Assembly: GCA_964403075.1 (NCBI GenBank)
Contig: CAYOEV010000005.1
Location: forward strand, 1-64,000
Direction of reading: 5' to 3'
DNA length: 64,000 nt
Source: CAYOEV01 sp964403075
GTDB taxonomy: Bacteria > Bacteroidota > Bacteroidia > Cytophagales > Cyclobacteriaceae
Positions 1 through 9,532 of the stretch are shown one piece after another (within the stretch, counting starts at the first letter, position 1; each line of letters opens with the position of its first letter). The notes below the pieces were generated by a model. It saw only the letters and a program-made list of their open reading frames with translations, ran no database searches and was not told where the DNA came from. The translations under genes and the position numbers were made by a program.

Positions 1-5
1 TACAT

Positions 6-1097
6 ATGTCTGCATTCATCTCATCAATAGGGACAGCCAATCCTCCTTTCGTTGCCGAACAACGTTCCATTGCCGATTTTATGGTAGATTATTTGTCTCT
101 GGATGGCAATGAATCTAGAAAACTACAAGTACTGTACCGAGCCACCGGCATCCAGCGTAGGTATTCTGTCCTGGAGGATTTTTCAAGACCTCTCAATGGG
201 CAGGCGTTTTTTAAAAAATCCAGCGGGGTACCAGCTGTTGAAAAGCGCATGCAACTTTTTCGAAAATCTGCCCGAAGTCTGGCAAAGTCGGCAGTTGAAA
301 ATCTCAATCATGCTTTTCGTGCGGACAAAGTCACTCATTTAATTACCATTAGTTGCACAGGTATGTATGCGCCTGGATTGGACATCGACTTGGTTGAAGA
401 TCTGAGGTTGCCCGAAAACGTGGCTCGAACGTCCATTAATTTTATGGGCTGCTATGCGGCATTCAATGGATTAAAAATAGCAGATCATATCGTGCGCTCA
501 CAGCCCGAGGCACAGGTGCTTATGGTTTGTTTAGAAACCTGTAGTATCCACCTTAGACCCTATACCGACGAAGATAGTTTGCTTTCAAACTCCCTGTTTG
601 GGGATGGAGCGGCTGCCGTGCTGGTTACTTCTGGTGGTCATGCCATGCACGAGCTTGAATTGAAGGGATTCTACAATGACTTGGCCTTATCAGGAAAAGA
701 GGAAATGGGCTGGTTCATTGGAGACTTTGGTTTTGAAATGAAACTGACCACACGCGTGCCGGAGGTTATACGCACAGGCATTGGGGAATTGATGCGAAAA
801 CTAATGGAAAAACTAGATTTAACCGATCGTACAATCGACCACTTTGCCATACATCCAGGGGGAAAGAGAATACTTCAGGTGGTTGAAGAAGAACTTGGCA
901 TCGACAAAAAAGCCAACTGGGCGGCACATGAGGTGTTGCGCGATTATGGCAACATGTCTTCACCTACTGTCTTATTTGTAATAGATAAATTGCAAGAGGC
1001 CATAAAGGAAAATCCTGAACAGCACATCTTGAGCTTTGCTTTTGGTCCCGGTCTTACCTTGGAAAGTATGGTGCTAAAAACGATTTGCAATGCTTGA
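6..1097 (+). CDS. Type III polyketide synthase (chalcone/stilbene synthase superfamily)
   Basis: A 363-residue thiolase-fold condensing enzyme expected to extend a CoA-linked starter with malonyl units and cyclise the product, commonly to an alkylresorcinol, alkylpyrone or related phenolic. The catalytic triad of the family can be seen: nucleophilic Cys in FMGCYAAFNG (Cys149), His in IHPGGKRIL (His283) and Asn in YGNMSSPTVL (Asn316). The length is slightly below plant chalcone synthases, as is common in bacteria. The stop overlaps the next gene, a methyltransferase, by 8 bases, so the two are probably translated together and the product is probably methylated. The ATG at 6 gives a complete N-terminus; anything upstream is outside the window. 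Family assignment is firm; starter unit and product are not predictable. Confidence 0.93.
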   Translation: MSAFISSIGTANPPFVAEQRSIADFMVDYLSLDGNESRKLQVLYRATGIQRRYSVLEDFSRPLNGQAFFKKSSGVPAVEKRMQLFRKSARSLAKSAVENLNHAFRADKVTHLITISCTGMYAPGLDIDLVEDLRLPENVARTSINFMGCYAAFNGLKIADHIVRSQPEAQVLMVCLETCSIHLRPYTDEDSLLSNSLFGDGAAAVLVTSGGHAMHELELKGFYNDLALSGKEEMGWFIGDFGFEMKLTTRVPEVIRTGIGELMRKLMEKLDLTDRTIDHFAIHPGGKRILQVVEEELGIDKKANWAAHEVLRDYGNMSSPTVLFVIDKLQEAIKENPEQHILSFAFGPGLTLESMVLKTICNA

Positions 1098-1776
1098 AAC
1101 ACGTTCCAACGAAAAGGAGATCATGGACGACCTTGAGATCTCCGGCGAGGTCATCAATCATACCCTTAAAGAACTGAACTTCATTAACCGCACACTCGGC
1201 GGTAATCAGATATCAATTCGTGCTTTCAAGAAGTTTTGTCAGACACATAAGATAGAATCACTGGCAGACCTGGGCTGTGGCGGGGGCGATATTCTGGTAG
1301 ATATGTGCAAATGGGCGAAGAAACGACATTTGGGAGTTCAATTTACTGGCGTAGATGCCAACCCACACATTGTGGCTTTTGCAAGGGAAAATACGGCCGA
1401 CTTTCCATCCATTCAGTACAAGGTGTGGAACATTTTTGGTGAGGAGTTCGGCAAACAACAATTTGATCTGATCCATTGCTGCTTATTTACTCACCACTTT
1501 ACCAATAAGGAGTTGATCCATCTATTCAAAAATTTTAAAACACAGGCAAGGGTGGGGGTAATCATCAATGACCTGCACAGACATCCTTTGGCTTATTGGA
1601 GCATTAAATGGCTTACGCGAATTTTTTCGAAATCCTACATGGTGAAAAATGACGCAAAGGTCAGTGTGGCGCGTGGCTTTAAAAAAATAGATTTGATGCA
1701 AATCATGCAGGAAGCGGGCATCGAAAATTATCGCATTACCTGGCACTGGGCTTTTCGTTGGCAATTGATTTTTTAA
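1090..1776 (+). CDS. Class I SAM-dependent methyltransferase
   Basis: A 228-residue Rossmann-fold methyltransferase. Motif I (DLGCGGGD, about residues 57-64) binds S-adenosylmethionine and the acidic residue in GVDANPH is the expected ribose contact. The C-terminal half is less conserved and probably recognises the substrate. It starts inside the end of the polyketide synthase gene; a second in-frame ATG at 1123 is preceded by AAGGAG, so either start is possible. Pairing with a type III PKS suggests it methylates the phenolic or quinone-like polyketide (inference). In some Bacteroidota a flavin monooxygenase completes such clusters; none follows here, because the next gene is convergent. Confidence 0.88.
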   Translation: MLETRSNEKEIMDDLEISGEVINHTLKELNFINRTLGGNQISIRAFKKFCQTHKIESLADLGCGGGDILVDMCKWAKKRHLGVQFTGVDANPHIVAFARENTADFPSIQYKVWNIFGEEFGKQQFDLIHCCLFTHHFTNKELIHLFKNFKTQARVGVIINDLHRHPLAYWSIKWLTRIFSKSYMVKNDAKVSVARGFKKIDLMQIMQEAGIENYRITWHWAFRWQLIF

Positions 1777-1900
1777 GAGGATTACTAATTACTAGTTTGC
1801 CCCCTTGCAGATTGATTGGTTTGCATGAGCGGACCATCTAGGAGAATCAACCGGACTATTACTGGTCCTGGATCAAATTCCGAAAGTCGTATATTTAGGA

Positions 1901-1930
1901 ACCCTTCCCAGCGGTAAGGGTCTTTCTATC
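1901..1930 (+). terminator. Possible intrinsic terminator after the methyltransferase gene
   Basis: An inverted repeat at 1901-1909 and 1913-1921 (ACCCTTCCC with GGTAAGGGT, one mismatch, loop AGC) is followed by a T-rich but not pure T tail. It lies in the 149-base gap between convergent genes, close to the citrate synthase stop. The tail is weak, so this is tentative. Confidence 0.35.
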
Positions 1931-3212
1931 TTTTGTCGATGGCTACGTAGTCGCGCGCTGTAGCACCTGTGTACACCTGCCGGGGCCTTCCGATGGGCTC
2001 CTTGTTTTCCCGCATTTCTTTCCACTGTGCGATCCAACCGGGCAAACGACCCAGAGCAAACATTACCGTAAACATTTCCGTAGGAATTCCCAATGCCCTG
2101 TAAATAATGCCACTGTAGAAATCCACGTTCGGATACAGTTTTCTTTCCACGAAATAACTATCGTTCAGCGCCTCTTCTTCCAGTCCTTTTGCGATATCCA
2201 AAACAGGATCTACAATTCCCAGAGAATCCAACACCTCATCTGCAGCTTTCTTGATGATTCTCGCCCTGGGGTCAAAATTTTTGTACACCCTGTGACCAAA
2301 TCCCATCAAACGAAAAGGATCGTCTTTATCCTTGGCTTTTGCCATCCACTTTTTAGTATCCCCACCATCGGTCTTAATATTTTCCAGCATCTCGATGACG
2401 GCTTGGTTGGCACCACCGTGCAAAGGACCCCACAGCGCATTAATTCCCGCCGATATTGATGCATATAGGCTGGCATGCGAAGAACCCACAATACGAACGG
2501 TAGAAGCCGAGCAGTTTTGCTCATGGTCCGCATGGAGGATTAGCAGTTTATCCAAGGCATTGGCCACCACAGGATCTAGTTTACAGGGTGTGGATGGCAA
2601 ACCGAACATCATATTTAGAAAATTGGAGCAATAATCAAGTGAATTATCCGGATACATTACCGGATGCCCCATTTTCTTTTTAAAAGACCAGGCGGCAAAG
2701 GTCGGCATTTTAGCCAGCAGACGAATGATGCCGAGTCGGATTTTATCTTCAGAGCGATTGGGATCCAGACTGGCGGGATAGAAAGCAGTTTGCGCAGTGA
2801 CCAGACTGCTCAAAACCCCCATGGGATGTGCACTCGAAGGAAAACCATCCAGAATTTTTTTGATGTCTTCATTTACAAGCGTATGAAGGGTGATTTCATC
2901 CTGAAATTCTTCCAACTGTTTCACCGAAGGTAGTTCGTCATAAATGAGCAAATAGGCGACTTCCAAAAATGTAGAATCTTCGGCCAACTGCTCGATAGGG
3001 TAACCACGATATCTCAAAATACCTTTCTCCCCATCCAGGAACGTGATGGCACTTGTGGTAGATCCCGTGTTCTTAAAGCCTGGGTCGATGGTAATTACAC
3101 CCGACTCACTTCGAAACTTACTGATATCAATTGCTTTTTCCTGTTCCGTGCCTTCAATAACGGGTAACTCATAGGATTTTCCGCCTATGGTAATCGTAGC
3201 TGTTTCTGCCAT
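1926..3212 (-). CDS. gltA: Citrate synthase
   Basis: A 428-residue hexameric-type (type I bacterial) citrate synthase that condenses acetyl-CoA and oxaloacetate at entry to the TCA cycle. Visible family motifs are RGYPIEQLAE near residue 70, GPLHGGANQA with an active-site His, and GFGHRVYKNFDPRA with the oxaloacetate-binding His and Arg. The N-terminal 50 residues form the beta-rich domain typical of Gram-negative enzymes. Length matches the family. It stands alone with its own upstream gap of 56 bases, where TAGTTTCG on the minus strand resembles a Bacteroidota -7 element. The next gene upstream, on the same strand, encodes a prohibitin-like protein. Confidence 0.97.
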   Translation of the reverse strand: MAETATITIGGKSYELPVIEGTEQEKAIDISKFRSESGVITIDPGFKNTGSTTSAITFLDGEKGILRYRGYPIEQLAEDSTFLEVAYLLIYDELPSVKQLEEFQDEITLHTLVNEDIKKILDGFPSSAHPMGVLSSLVTAQTAFYPASLDPNRSEDKIRLGIIRLLAKMPTFAAWSFKKKMGHPVMYPDNSLDYCSNFLNMMFGLPSTPCKLDPVVANALDKLLILHADHEQNCSASTVRIVGSSHASLYASISAGINALWGPLHGGANQAVIEMLENIKTDGGDTKKWMAKAKDKDDPFRLMGFGHRVYKNFDPRARIIKKAADEVLDSLGIVDPVLDIAKGLEEEALNDSYFVERKLYPNVDFYSGIIYRALGIPTEMFTVMFALGRLPGWIAQWKEMRENKEPIGRPRQVYTGATARDYVAIDKR

Positions 3213-3268
3213 TTAGTGTTTTAGCTTAAAGGTTTCTGTGTTAAGTACGAAACTATCTAAAAAATGAA

Positions 3269-4093
3269 TCAATTGCCACCCAAAATGATTGGCAATCCAC
3301 CATCTCCACCCCCTACAATAACCACCTTGGAATTGTTAGAGTTGGCCAACTGGCTGGTCGCCTCAATGCCTCGCATTTTTAGTAGTTCCTTGGTCAAACT
3401 GCTATTGATGATTTTATTGGCCTGTGCCTCACCTTCTGCCGCAATTCGCTTTCTTTCAGCCTCACTTTTTTCTTTCTCTAGACGGTATTGGTAGGCCAGC
3501 GCTTCCTGTTCTTGTTTAAGTTTATTTTCGATGGCTTCGGTGATCTGAGGTGGGAGCTTAATGGACCTAATCGCCAAGCTGGTCATTACAACCTCGTTGC
3601 CGTCTGCCGCCAGGGTTTCTCTTGTTTCGTTGATAATGGAACCTTCCACCTCAGGCCTTTTAGTGGAATAAATTTCTTCTGCCGTATAACGGCCCATCAC
3701 CTGACGAACCTTGGACCGTACCTCCGGGATGACCAACCTTGCTACAAAGTCACCTTTAAAATTCTCCTGTATTTCGCCTATCTTATCGTATTTCGGGTAA
3801 AATCTTACAGTAATATCTACGGTAATGTTCAAGCCGTTTTTGTCTATTACATCCATGGTTTCCTCAATTTTACTTTCAGAAACTTCGTATACATACAGGA
3901 TATTCCAAGGTGCGATAACATGCAGACCTGGACCAAACACATTGTCTTTGACAAGTTCACCAGACAAGGTTCTGAATAGAACTGCCCGTTCGGATGCTTC
4001 AACGCTCTTGAATATACGGGAACCTAATGAAAGGATGACCACCAAAGCGATGATGCCAATCACTATCAGCGGCATAAATTTCTTGCTGTCCAT
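3269..4093 (-). CDS. Prohibitin-family (SPFH/band 7) membrane protein
   Basis: A 274-residue protein with one N-terminal hydrophobic segment (about residues 8-25) followed by an SPFH/band 7 domain and a charged helical tail (KEKSEAERKRIAAEGEAQ, residues about 205-225) typical of prohibitins. Such proteins oligomerise on the inner membrane, organise microdomains and often modulate membrane proteases such as FtsH (family knowledge). The end is glycine rich. It is on the same strand as citrate synthase 56 bases away and downstream of the large propeller protein (33-base gap), so it may share a transcript with either. No partner protease lies nearby. Confidence 0.9.
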   Translation of the reverse strand: MDSKKFMPLIVIGIIALVVILSLGSRIFKSVEASERAVLFRTLSGELVKDNVFGPGLHVIAPWNILYVYEVSESKIEETMDVIDKNGLNITVDITVRFYPKYDKIGEIQENFKGDFVARLVIPEVRSKVRQVMGRYTAEEIYSTKRPEVEGSIINETRETLAADGNEVVMTSLAIRSIKLPPQITEAIENKLKQEQEALAYQYRLEKEKSEAERKRIAAEGEAQANKIINSSLTKELLKMRGIEATSQLANSNNSKVVIVGGGDGGLPIILGGN

Positions 4094-4126
4094 TGATTTT
4101 GAATTTAATTATTTACTTAGGCGAAA

Positions 4127-7100
4127 TTATCTAATATCCTCGTAGTCCTTAAGGGGACTCAGGTTTATTTTTTCTATACTCGCACGATAGGTAGGCCATT
4201 GATTACGGTAAAAATCATTTACTTCTTTTAACGCCTCATCCAGTGTGCGCTTGAACTGGGTAATCAATGCTTCTTCCGTAACCCCTGGCGCATGCGTACC
4301 ATTTGACACATAACTGCGAGCCAGCGCGTAATTGCTGGTTACACTCTTTGGAGAATCTCGGGTGATACCTTGACGTGAATCTTTAGGCCCAAAAAAGTAA
4401 TCCAATAATTCGGTCAGTGATTGATTCACTGAATCGGATTGCGTAATGGCATCACTGAATGCAGATGGGTCTTTGTCTTTCATCAATGTCTGAATATCTG
4501 TGACAATGGTTTTGCACGCTTTGATTCGTTCAACCGCCTTGTATGCCTTGGAATAGGATTCCTGAAGTTCCGATAAGGCATCGTATTTGGCTTGCATGGC
4601 GGAAAGAGTGATCGGTAGGCGCGGATCTTTTTTCACCTCAACTACAGTAGAGTCCAACCAATCTTTGTATTGTATACGCACCACGTACGTGCCAGGCAGC
4701 ACGGGTTGCCCACCGGGTTCTTTCTTGTTCTCCGATTCACTTTTTCTACTCAGTTCAGGTAGTCCTTTTTCATCCAGTTCCCAAATGACCTGCTGAAGGC
4801 CCTTGGTCTTTGGTACTCCCACACGTAGGGTGCGGATCATGCGTTGGTCCTTACGGATTTGCACTTCAATTGAGTCTTTGGTCTCTTCTTCCTCTTTGAT
4901 GACCTCCTCAGGAGACATAAAAAACCGTATCCTGGCGCCTGTCGGCCGATTTTCACCGTTGTAGGTGGCATCTGCTCCGAACCGTGTGGCCCTGGGCTGT
5001 TGCTCTGCACTCAGAAAGGCTTCAGGGGGGTCAAAAACATGTAGTGTCTTGTTAAGTATACGACTTCCATCCTGTGCAAGGGCCCGTAAAGGTCGGATAT
5101 CGTCCAGCACATAGAATGACCGTCCGAAAGTTCCAATCACCAGGTCATGTTCTCGGGGATGGATCACCAGGTCGTAAGCATTGACCGTGGGAAACCCATG
5201 GGTCCATTTGATCCATTTTTTTCCGGCGTTCAAGCTGAAATATAAGCCATTGTCTGTACCCAGAAACAACAGTTGATCAGTTACCGGATCCTCAATAATA
5301 GATAGCGTATAGCTATTTATATCTTCCTTATCCACAATGCGTTCCCAGCTTTTGCCAAAATTTGTGGTGCGGTATGCCAGTGGTTCATGATTGAAGCGTC
5401 GGTAATCATTGGCCACCAACAGTGCAGCACCTTTATTTTTGTTGGAGGCCTTTATCTGTGCAATCCAGGCACCTTCCGGAAAATTCGGCAATTTTGCCGT
5501 GACTTCTGTCCAGTTGGAGCCCCCATCCTGGGTAATGTGCACGCGACCATCGTCCGTGCCCACCCAAAGTAAATTCTTTTGCAGCGGGCTGGGTTCAATG
5601 ACGAGGATCGTGCAATAATTTTCTGCTCCGGTGGCATCCATGGTTAAACCACCACTATCTCCCTGCTTCTGCCTGGATTTGTCATTGGTGGTGAGGTCAG
5701 GTGAAATGATCGACCAACTTTGCCCACCATCGGTGCTTTTGTGAACAAATTGGCTGCCGAAATAAAGCGTCTTGGCATCAAATGGGTCACGGTTCATCGC
5801 TGCATTCCAGTTGAACCGTAGTTGCGTTTCATCATTGGGCGGGGTAGGTCGGATGATTTCGTTGTAGCCGGTTTCACGGTCATAAATACTTGCATACCCC
5901 TGTTGACTGGTGGCGATACCAAATCTGGAATTTTCCGGGTCAGGCAATACATCAAAGCCATCTCCAAAAGCAATTTCCTGCCAATAGGAGTTGCGGATTC
6001 CCTGATCTTTCCATACGTAGGCAGGCCCCACCCAGGACCCATTGTCCTGCATGCCGCCGTATACGTTATAAGGGATTTCGTTGTCTACATTTACATGATA
6101 AAACTGGCCCACGGGCAGGTTACTAACAAAACGCCAGCTCTTACCTCGATCCCGCGATATATTCAAACCTCCGTCATTGCCCTCATAGATGAGGTTTGGG
6201 TTGTCAGGATGTATCCACCAAGCGTGGTGGTCAGGGTGTACCCCTCGGGTAGTATTGTAAGCTGGCATTAGAGATTTAAATGACTTTCCACCGTCTTCAC
6301 TGTAGTTTACATAGGTATAAATGGAATACAACCGGTTTTCATTGACCGGATCTACATAGATTTCGCTGTAATAGAAGGGTCGATTACCTATTTCTTCTTT
6401 GTCGTTGATCATTTCCCAGTTTTTTCCGCCATCTTCAGACCTGTATAAGGCATTCTTACTGGATTCTATCAACGCATAAACCCGTGCGGGTTGAGAGGGT
6501 GCGATGGCCAGTCCAATTCGTCCGAGTTCACCCGCTGGTAAACCATTTTCTTCAGTGCGTTTTTGCCAGGTTTCACCTCCGTCTAGCGTGACGTAGAGCC
6601 CTGAACCTATTCCGCCAGATTTGAAAAACCATGGATCCCTGTGGTGCTCCCACATGGCGGCGATAAGTTTGTTGGGGTTCTTCGGATCCATGACGAGTTC
6701 TGCACACCCGGTTCTGGGATTGTTGTATAAAATTTTGTTCCAGTTTTTACCACCGTCGGTGGTTTTATAAACCCCTCGCTCCTGGTGATCTCCCCAAGGT
6801 GAGCCAATGGCAGCCACGTAAACGATGTCAGGATTGGTCGGGTCTATGCGAATACGGTGAATGTGCCGGGTATCGGCCAGCCCCATTTTTTGCCAGGTGT
6901 CACCACCATCCAGCGACTTATAAATACCATCTCCAGCGTTCAACGAATTTCTCGGATTCCCTTCACCTGTACCAACCCATACCACTGACGGATTGTTGGG
7001 TTGAATGGCGATGGCGCCAATAGATGCCGTTGTTTGATTGTCAAATATGGGTGCCCATTGAATGCCGCCTGAAGTTGATTTCCATACCCCGCCTGATGCG

Positions 7101-7285
7101 GAACCCACATATATAACGTCAGGATTCTGGCGCCCAGCATCGATGGCGGTGATCCTACCTGACATTCCTGCCGGGCCTATGTTTCTGGCTTTCATGTTAG
7201 AAAGCCAGCTGATGTCTAACTCCTGAGTAAAAAGTTGATTAGATAAAATAAGAATTGATACAAAAAAATAGGATTTCAATGTCAT
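4127..7285 (-). CDS. Exported VPS10/sortilin-like Asp-box propeller protein
   Basis: A protein of about 1050 residues. The ATG at 7285 is preferred because it puts a signal peptide (MTLKSYFFVSILILS, then QLFTQ) at the N-terminus; an upstream in-frame start at 7339 would abut the divergent gene. The first 700 residues carry about eleven Asp-box/BNR-like repeats of the form S-x-D-x-G-x-x-W (for example KSTDGGQSW, ITQDGGSNW, RSEDGGKNW), predicting one or two beta-propellers. The last 300 residues hold a short immunoglobulin-like stretch and helices. Bacteroidota proteins of this kind are often labelled glycosyl hydrolase, but no sialidase catalytic site is evident, so binding or scaffold function is as likely. 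No T9SS sorting domain is seen. Confidence 0.85.
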   Translation of the reverse strand: MTLKSYFFVSILILSNQLFTQELDISWLSNMKARNIGPAGMSGRITAIDAGRQNPDVIYVGSASGGVWKSTSGGIQWAPIFDNQTTASIGAIAIQPNNPSVVWVGTGEGNPRNSLNAGDGIYKSLDGGDTWQKMGLADTRHIHRIRIDPTNPDIVYVAAIGSPWGDHQERGVYKTTDGGKNWNKILYNNPRTGCAELVMDPKNPNKLIAAMWEHHRDPWFFKSGGIGSGLYVTLDGGETWQKRTEENGLPAGELGRIGLAIAPSQPARVYALIESSKNALYRSEDGGKNWEMINDKEEIGNRPFYYSEIYVDPVNENRLYSIYTYVNYSEDGGKSFKSLMPAYNTTRGVHPDHHAWWIHPDNPNLIYEGNDGGLNISRDRGKSWRFVSNLPVGQFYHVNVDNEIPYNVYGGMQDNGSWVGPAYVWKDQGIRNSYWQEIAFGDGFDVLPDPENSRFGIATSQQGYASIYDRETGYNEIIRPTPPNDETQLRFNWNAAMNRDPFDAKTLYFGSQFVHKSTDGGQSWSIISPDLTTNDKSRQKQGDSGGLTMDATGAENYCTILVIEPSPLQKNLLWVGTDDGRVHITQDGGSNWTEVTAKLPNFPEGAWIAQIKASNKNKGAALLVANDYRRFNHEPLAYRTTNFGKSWERIVDKEDINSYTLSIIEDPVTDQLLFLGTDNGLYFSLNAGKKWIKWTHGFPTVNAYDLVIHPREHDLVIGTFGRSFYVLDDIRPLRALAQDGSRILNKTLHVFDPPEAFLSAEQQPRATRFGADATYNGENRPTGARIRFFMSPEEVIKEEEETKDSIEVQIRKDQRMIRTLRVGVPKTKGLQQVIWELDEKGLPELSRKSESENKKEPGGQPVLPGTYVVRIQYKDWLDSTVVEVKKDPRLPITLSAMQAKYDALSELQESYSKAYKAVERIKACKTIVTDIQTLMKDKDPSAFSDAITQSDSVNQSLTELLDYFFGPKDSRQGITRDSPKSVTSNYALARSYVSNGTHAPGVTEEALITQFKRTLDEALKEVNDFYRNQWPTYRASIEKINLSPLKDYEDIR

Positions 7286-7339
7286 ACTGTTTGAATTTTG
7301 AGCATACAACTTAACTAAAAACAGCGTAAAGAATAGCAT

Positions 7340-7990
7340 ATGACCCTGCCGGTTCCTGGTTCAACAGCTATTGAGGCCATCGTCTTCGATTTGGGTGAAG
7401 TGATCATAGACCTGAATTATCCGAGATTCATTCAGGGATTAGTAGGTGCTACGCATTTAACCCAAGACGATGTCGTGAAAATGCTGGAAAACCAGGGTTT
7501 GGTATGGGCATTTGAAAAAGGGGAGGTGTCTGTGGAAGAATTTATTACGCAGGCCTCCCATAGCTGGCAGGTAGACGAGGAAAAAGTGCCTGAGCTGTGG
7601 AACAATTTATTGGGAGAAATTCCCAAACAGCGTATTCAAAAGGTCAGGGAAATTAGCCAGGCGCACCCTACCTACGTGTTGAGTAATACCAATGCTTTGC
7701 ATGTGGCAGCATTAAATAGCACCATCGCACAGATTAGCGGCTATTCGGGAATACATGAAGTGGTGCGTAAAGTATTTTTTTCGCAGGAAATTGGCCTGCG
7801 CAAACCACAGCCTGAAATCTACCAGTACCTCGAAAAAGACCTGGGCTTACCTGCTGAAGCATTTCTACTGATTGACGATAGAAGCGATAATATTGAGGCT
7901 GCCCGAGAGGCGGGATGGCAAACCTTTCACAACCATCAACGAGATTTATGGTTGGAACTTTTCCAAGGTAGTACTTCCTTAGACAGCTAA
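7340..7990 (+). CDS. HAD-superfamily phosphatase (HAD-IA, YihX-like)
   Basis: A 216-residue haloacid-dehalogenase-like hydrolase. The motifs are in order: motif I VFDLGEVIID with the nucleophilic Asp near residue 17 and Gly in place of the usual second Asp, as in YihX-type enzymes; motif II VLSNTN; motif III Lys in LRKPQPEIY; and motif IV LLIDDRSDNIEAA. The helical cap lies between motifs I and II. Such proteins dephosphorylate small phosphates, for example sugar phosphates; the substrate is not predictable. It is divergent from the propeller protein and lies 24 bases before the M50 protease. Confidence 0.88.
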   Translation: MTLPVPGSTAIEAIVFDLGEVIIDLNYPRFIQGLVGATHLTQDDVVKMLENQGLVWAFEKGEVSVEEFITQASHSWQVDEEKVPELWNNLLGEIPKQRIQKVREISQAHPTYVLSNTNALHVAALNSTIAQISGYSGIHEVVRKVFFSQEIGLRKPQPEIYQYLEKDLGLPAEAFLLIDDRSDNIEAAREAGWQTFHNHQRDLWLELFQGSTSLDS

Positions 7991-8001
7991 TGATTCTCCT
8001 C

Positions 8002-8009
8002 TATCTTCG
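8002..8009 (+). promoter_or_regulatory. Possible -7 promoter element (TATCTTCG) for the M50 protease gene
   Basis: TATCTTCG matches the Bacteroidota -7 consensus TAnnTTTG with one mismatch and ends only five bases before the ATG at 8015. If used, the transcript would have almost no leader. No convincing -33 element is seen, so this is tentative. Confidence 0.25.
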
Positions 8010-8014
8010 CGCGC

Positions 8015-9235
8015 ATGTCTGACCGTAAGCGATACCTCGTACACATTAGTCTTTTTCTGGTTACCTGCGCAACCACCACACTTGCAGGCGCCGAATGGAT
8101 ATGGGGAAGATATCTCTGGAGTGACCCTGCCATCACCTGGCAGGATGTTGAGGATGGATTAAATTTTTCCGTTCCATTCTTGTTGGTACTCACTGTGCAT
8201 GAGTTCGGACATTACTTTACGGCCAGGTATCATCAGATTCAAGTCTCTCTGCCGTACTACATCCCACTCTGGTTTGGATTCATTCCTTATTGGCCTTCTC
8301 TGGGCACCATGGGTGCATTCATAAGAATCCGTCAAACGATTTTTTCGCGGCTGCAATATTTCGACATTGGCATATCGGGCCCGCTGGCCGGTTTTGTGGT
8401 TGCGGTTGGCTTCATTTATTATGGATTCCAAAATTTACCACCCACGAGTTATATCTACGAGGTGCATCCGAGTTATGAGTTATTCGGTGAAGATTTTGAG
8501 AAGGTGTTGGCCACGACGGATACAGTGATTTATAAACGCCAGGTAAATCCCGACCGCCGAAATTACATTTCGATGCCAGACTCGCTGGTTTACCCGGCTC
8601 GTGGTGCGCTGCATTTTGGAGACAATCTGTTATTCATGTACGCGCGCAGCCATTGGGCACCTGCCGATCGATATGTGCCAGGCCCCGATGAGTTGATGCA
8701 TTATCCCTACCTATTGGCGGGATTTCTGGCGCTTTTCTTCACTTCCCTAAACCTGCTTCCCATTGGGCAATTGGACGGCGGGCATATCACATTTGGTCTC
8801 TTTGGTCCAAAAGGTCATGAAGTCATATCTTCCGTTTTGTTTACTCTTTTTGTATTCTATGCGGGTTTGGGTTTTGTCTCTGTTCATGACCTGAACTCCG
8901 GACAATTGGATGAGACCTGGTTTGCTGTATTGGTTTTGTTTTACCTCTATTTGATTTATCTAAGCGCGTATTCACTCATCGAGGACCCACGAAATAGATG
9001 GGTGTTTGCTGCCGTCGTGCTCACGCTACAAATCATGGTCAATGCTTTTTTTCACTGGAAGGGGTACAGCGGCTGGCTGCTTTTTGCCATTTTACTCGGA
9101 AGAGTGGTTGGCATCCAACATCCTCCGGTCACTGACTACCACTCCTTGCCCTTGGGCAGGAAAATACTGGGATGGATTGCGTTAATTGTTTTTCTAGTAA
9201 GCTTTTCACCCCAACCTTTGGTAATTGACCTGTAG
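8015..9235 (+). CDS. Site-2-protease-like M50 membrane metalloprotease
   Basis: A 406-residue multi-pass membrane protein of peptidase family M50, which cleaves substrates within the membrane. The zinc site HEFGH lies in VLTVHEFGHYFTARY (about residues 61-65) in a hydrophobic segment, and the third ligand motif is NLLPIGQLDGGH near residue 245, the usual NPxPxxxLDG type. Between them is an insert of about 60 polar residues (8450-8690) that probably forms an extracytoplasmic domain. Further membrane spans follow. Bacteroidota homologues often stand alone. The 3' end overlaps the convergent rhodanese gene by 30 bases. Confidence 0.9.
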   Translation: MSDRKRYLVHISLFLVTCATTTLAGAEWIWGRYLWSDPAITWQDVEDGLNFSVPFLLVLTVHEFGHYFTARYHQIQVSLPYYIPLWFGFIPYWPSLGTMGAFIRIRQTIFSRLQYFDIGISGPLAGFVVAVGFIYYGFQNLPPTSYIYEVHPSYELFGEDFEKVLATTDTVIYKRQVNPDRRNYISMPDSLVYPARGALHFGDNLLFMYARSHWAPADRYVPGPDELMHYPYLLAGFLALFFTSLNLLPIGQLDGGHITFGLFGPKGHEVISSVLFTLFVFYAGLGFVSVHDLNSGQLDETWFAVLVLFYLYLIYLSAYSLIEDPRNRWVFAAVVLTLQIMVNAFFHWKGYSGWLLFAILLGRVVGIQHPPVTDYHSLPLGRKILGWIALIVFLVSFSPQPLVIDL

Positions 9236-9532
9236 CTGACTGAGATAAGCATCCAGGCCTCCTTCTAAAGTTCTAACTTGCTCGAAACCCTGACTTGTAA
9301 GGTATTTTCGGGCTTGTATACTTCGATTACCGGATTGACAAAGTACAATCACCTCCTTTCTTGTTAAATGGGTGAGTTCATCTAGACTTGTCGGTAGTTC
9401 TGCAAGGGGCACACATCTTGCGCCAATGTTTTTTTCATCGTATTCCCACCCTTCGCGAACGTCGATTAGGTTTAAGCGCTCTCCAGCCTCCAGTCTTTCT
9501 TTTAGTTCCGATGGCGTTACAGACGGGTTCAT
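9206..9532 (-). CDS. Single-domain rhodanese-like protein
   Basis: A 108-residue rhodanese domain. The active-site loop VLCQSGNRS carries the catalytic Cys (about residue 66), and the N-terminus has the LIDVREGWEYDE motif typical of sulfurtransferase domains. No signal peptide is visible, so it is probably cytoplasmic, transferring sulfane sulfur or serving as a sulfur carrier partner. Its ATG overlaps the stop of the T9SS cargo gene by four bases (ATGA), so it is translationally coupled to an exported protein. The end runs 30 bases into the convergent M50 gene. Confidence 0.9.
   Translation of the reverse strand: MNPSVTPSELKERLEAGERLNLIDVREGWEYDEKNIGARCVPLAELPTSLDELTHLTRKEVIVLCQSGNRSIQARKYLTSQGFEQVRTLEGGLDAYLSQLQVNYQRLG

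Noticed and set aside
4127..7285. Sialidase assignment for the Asp-box protein
   Set aside because: Asp-box repeats are present, but no FRIP motif or catalytic Arg triad is apparent, so only a propeller-type call is made.
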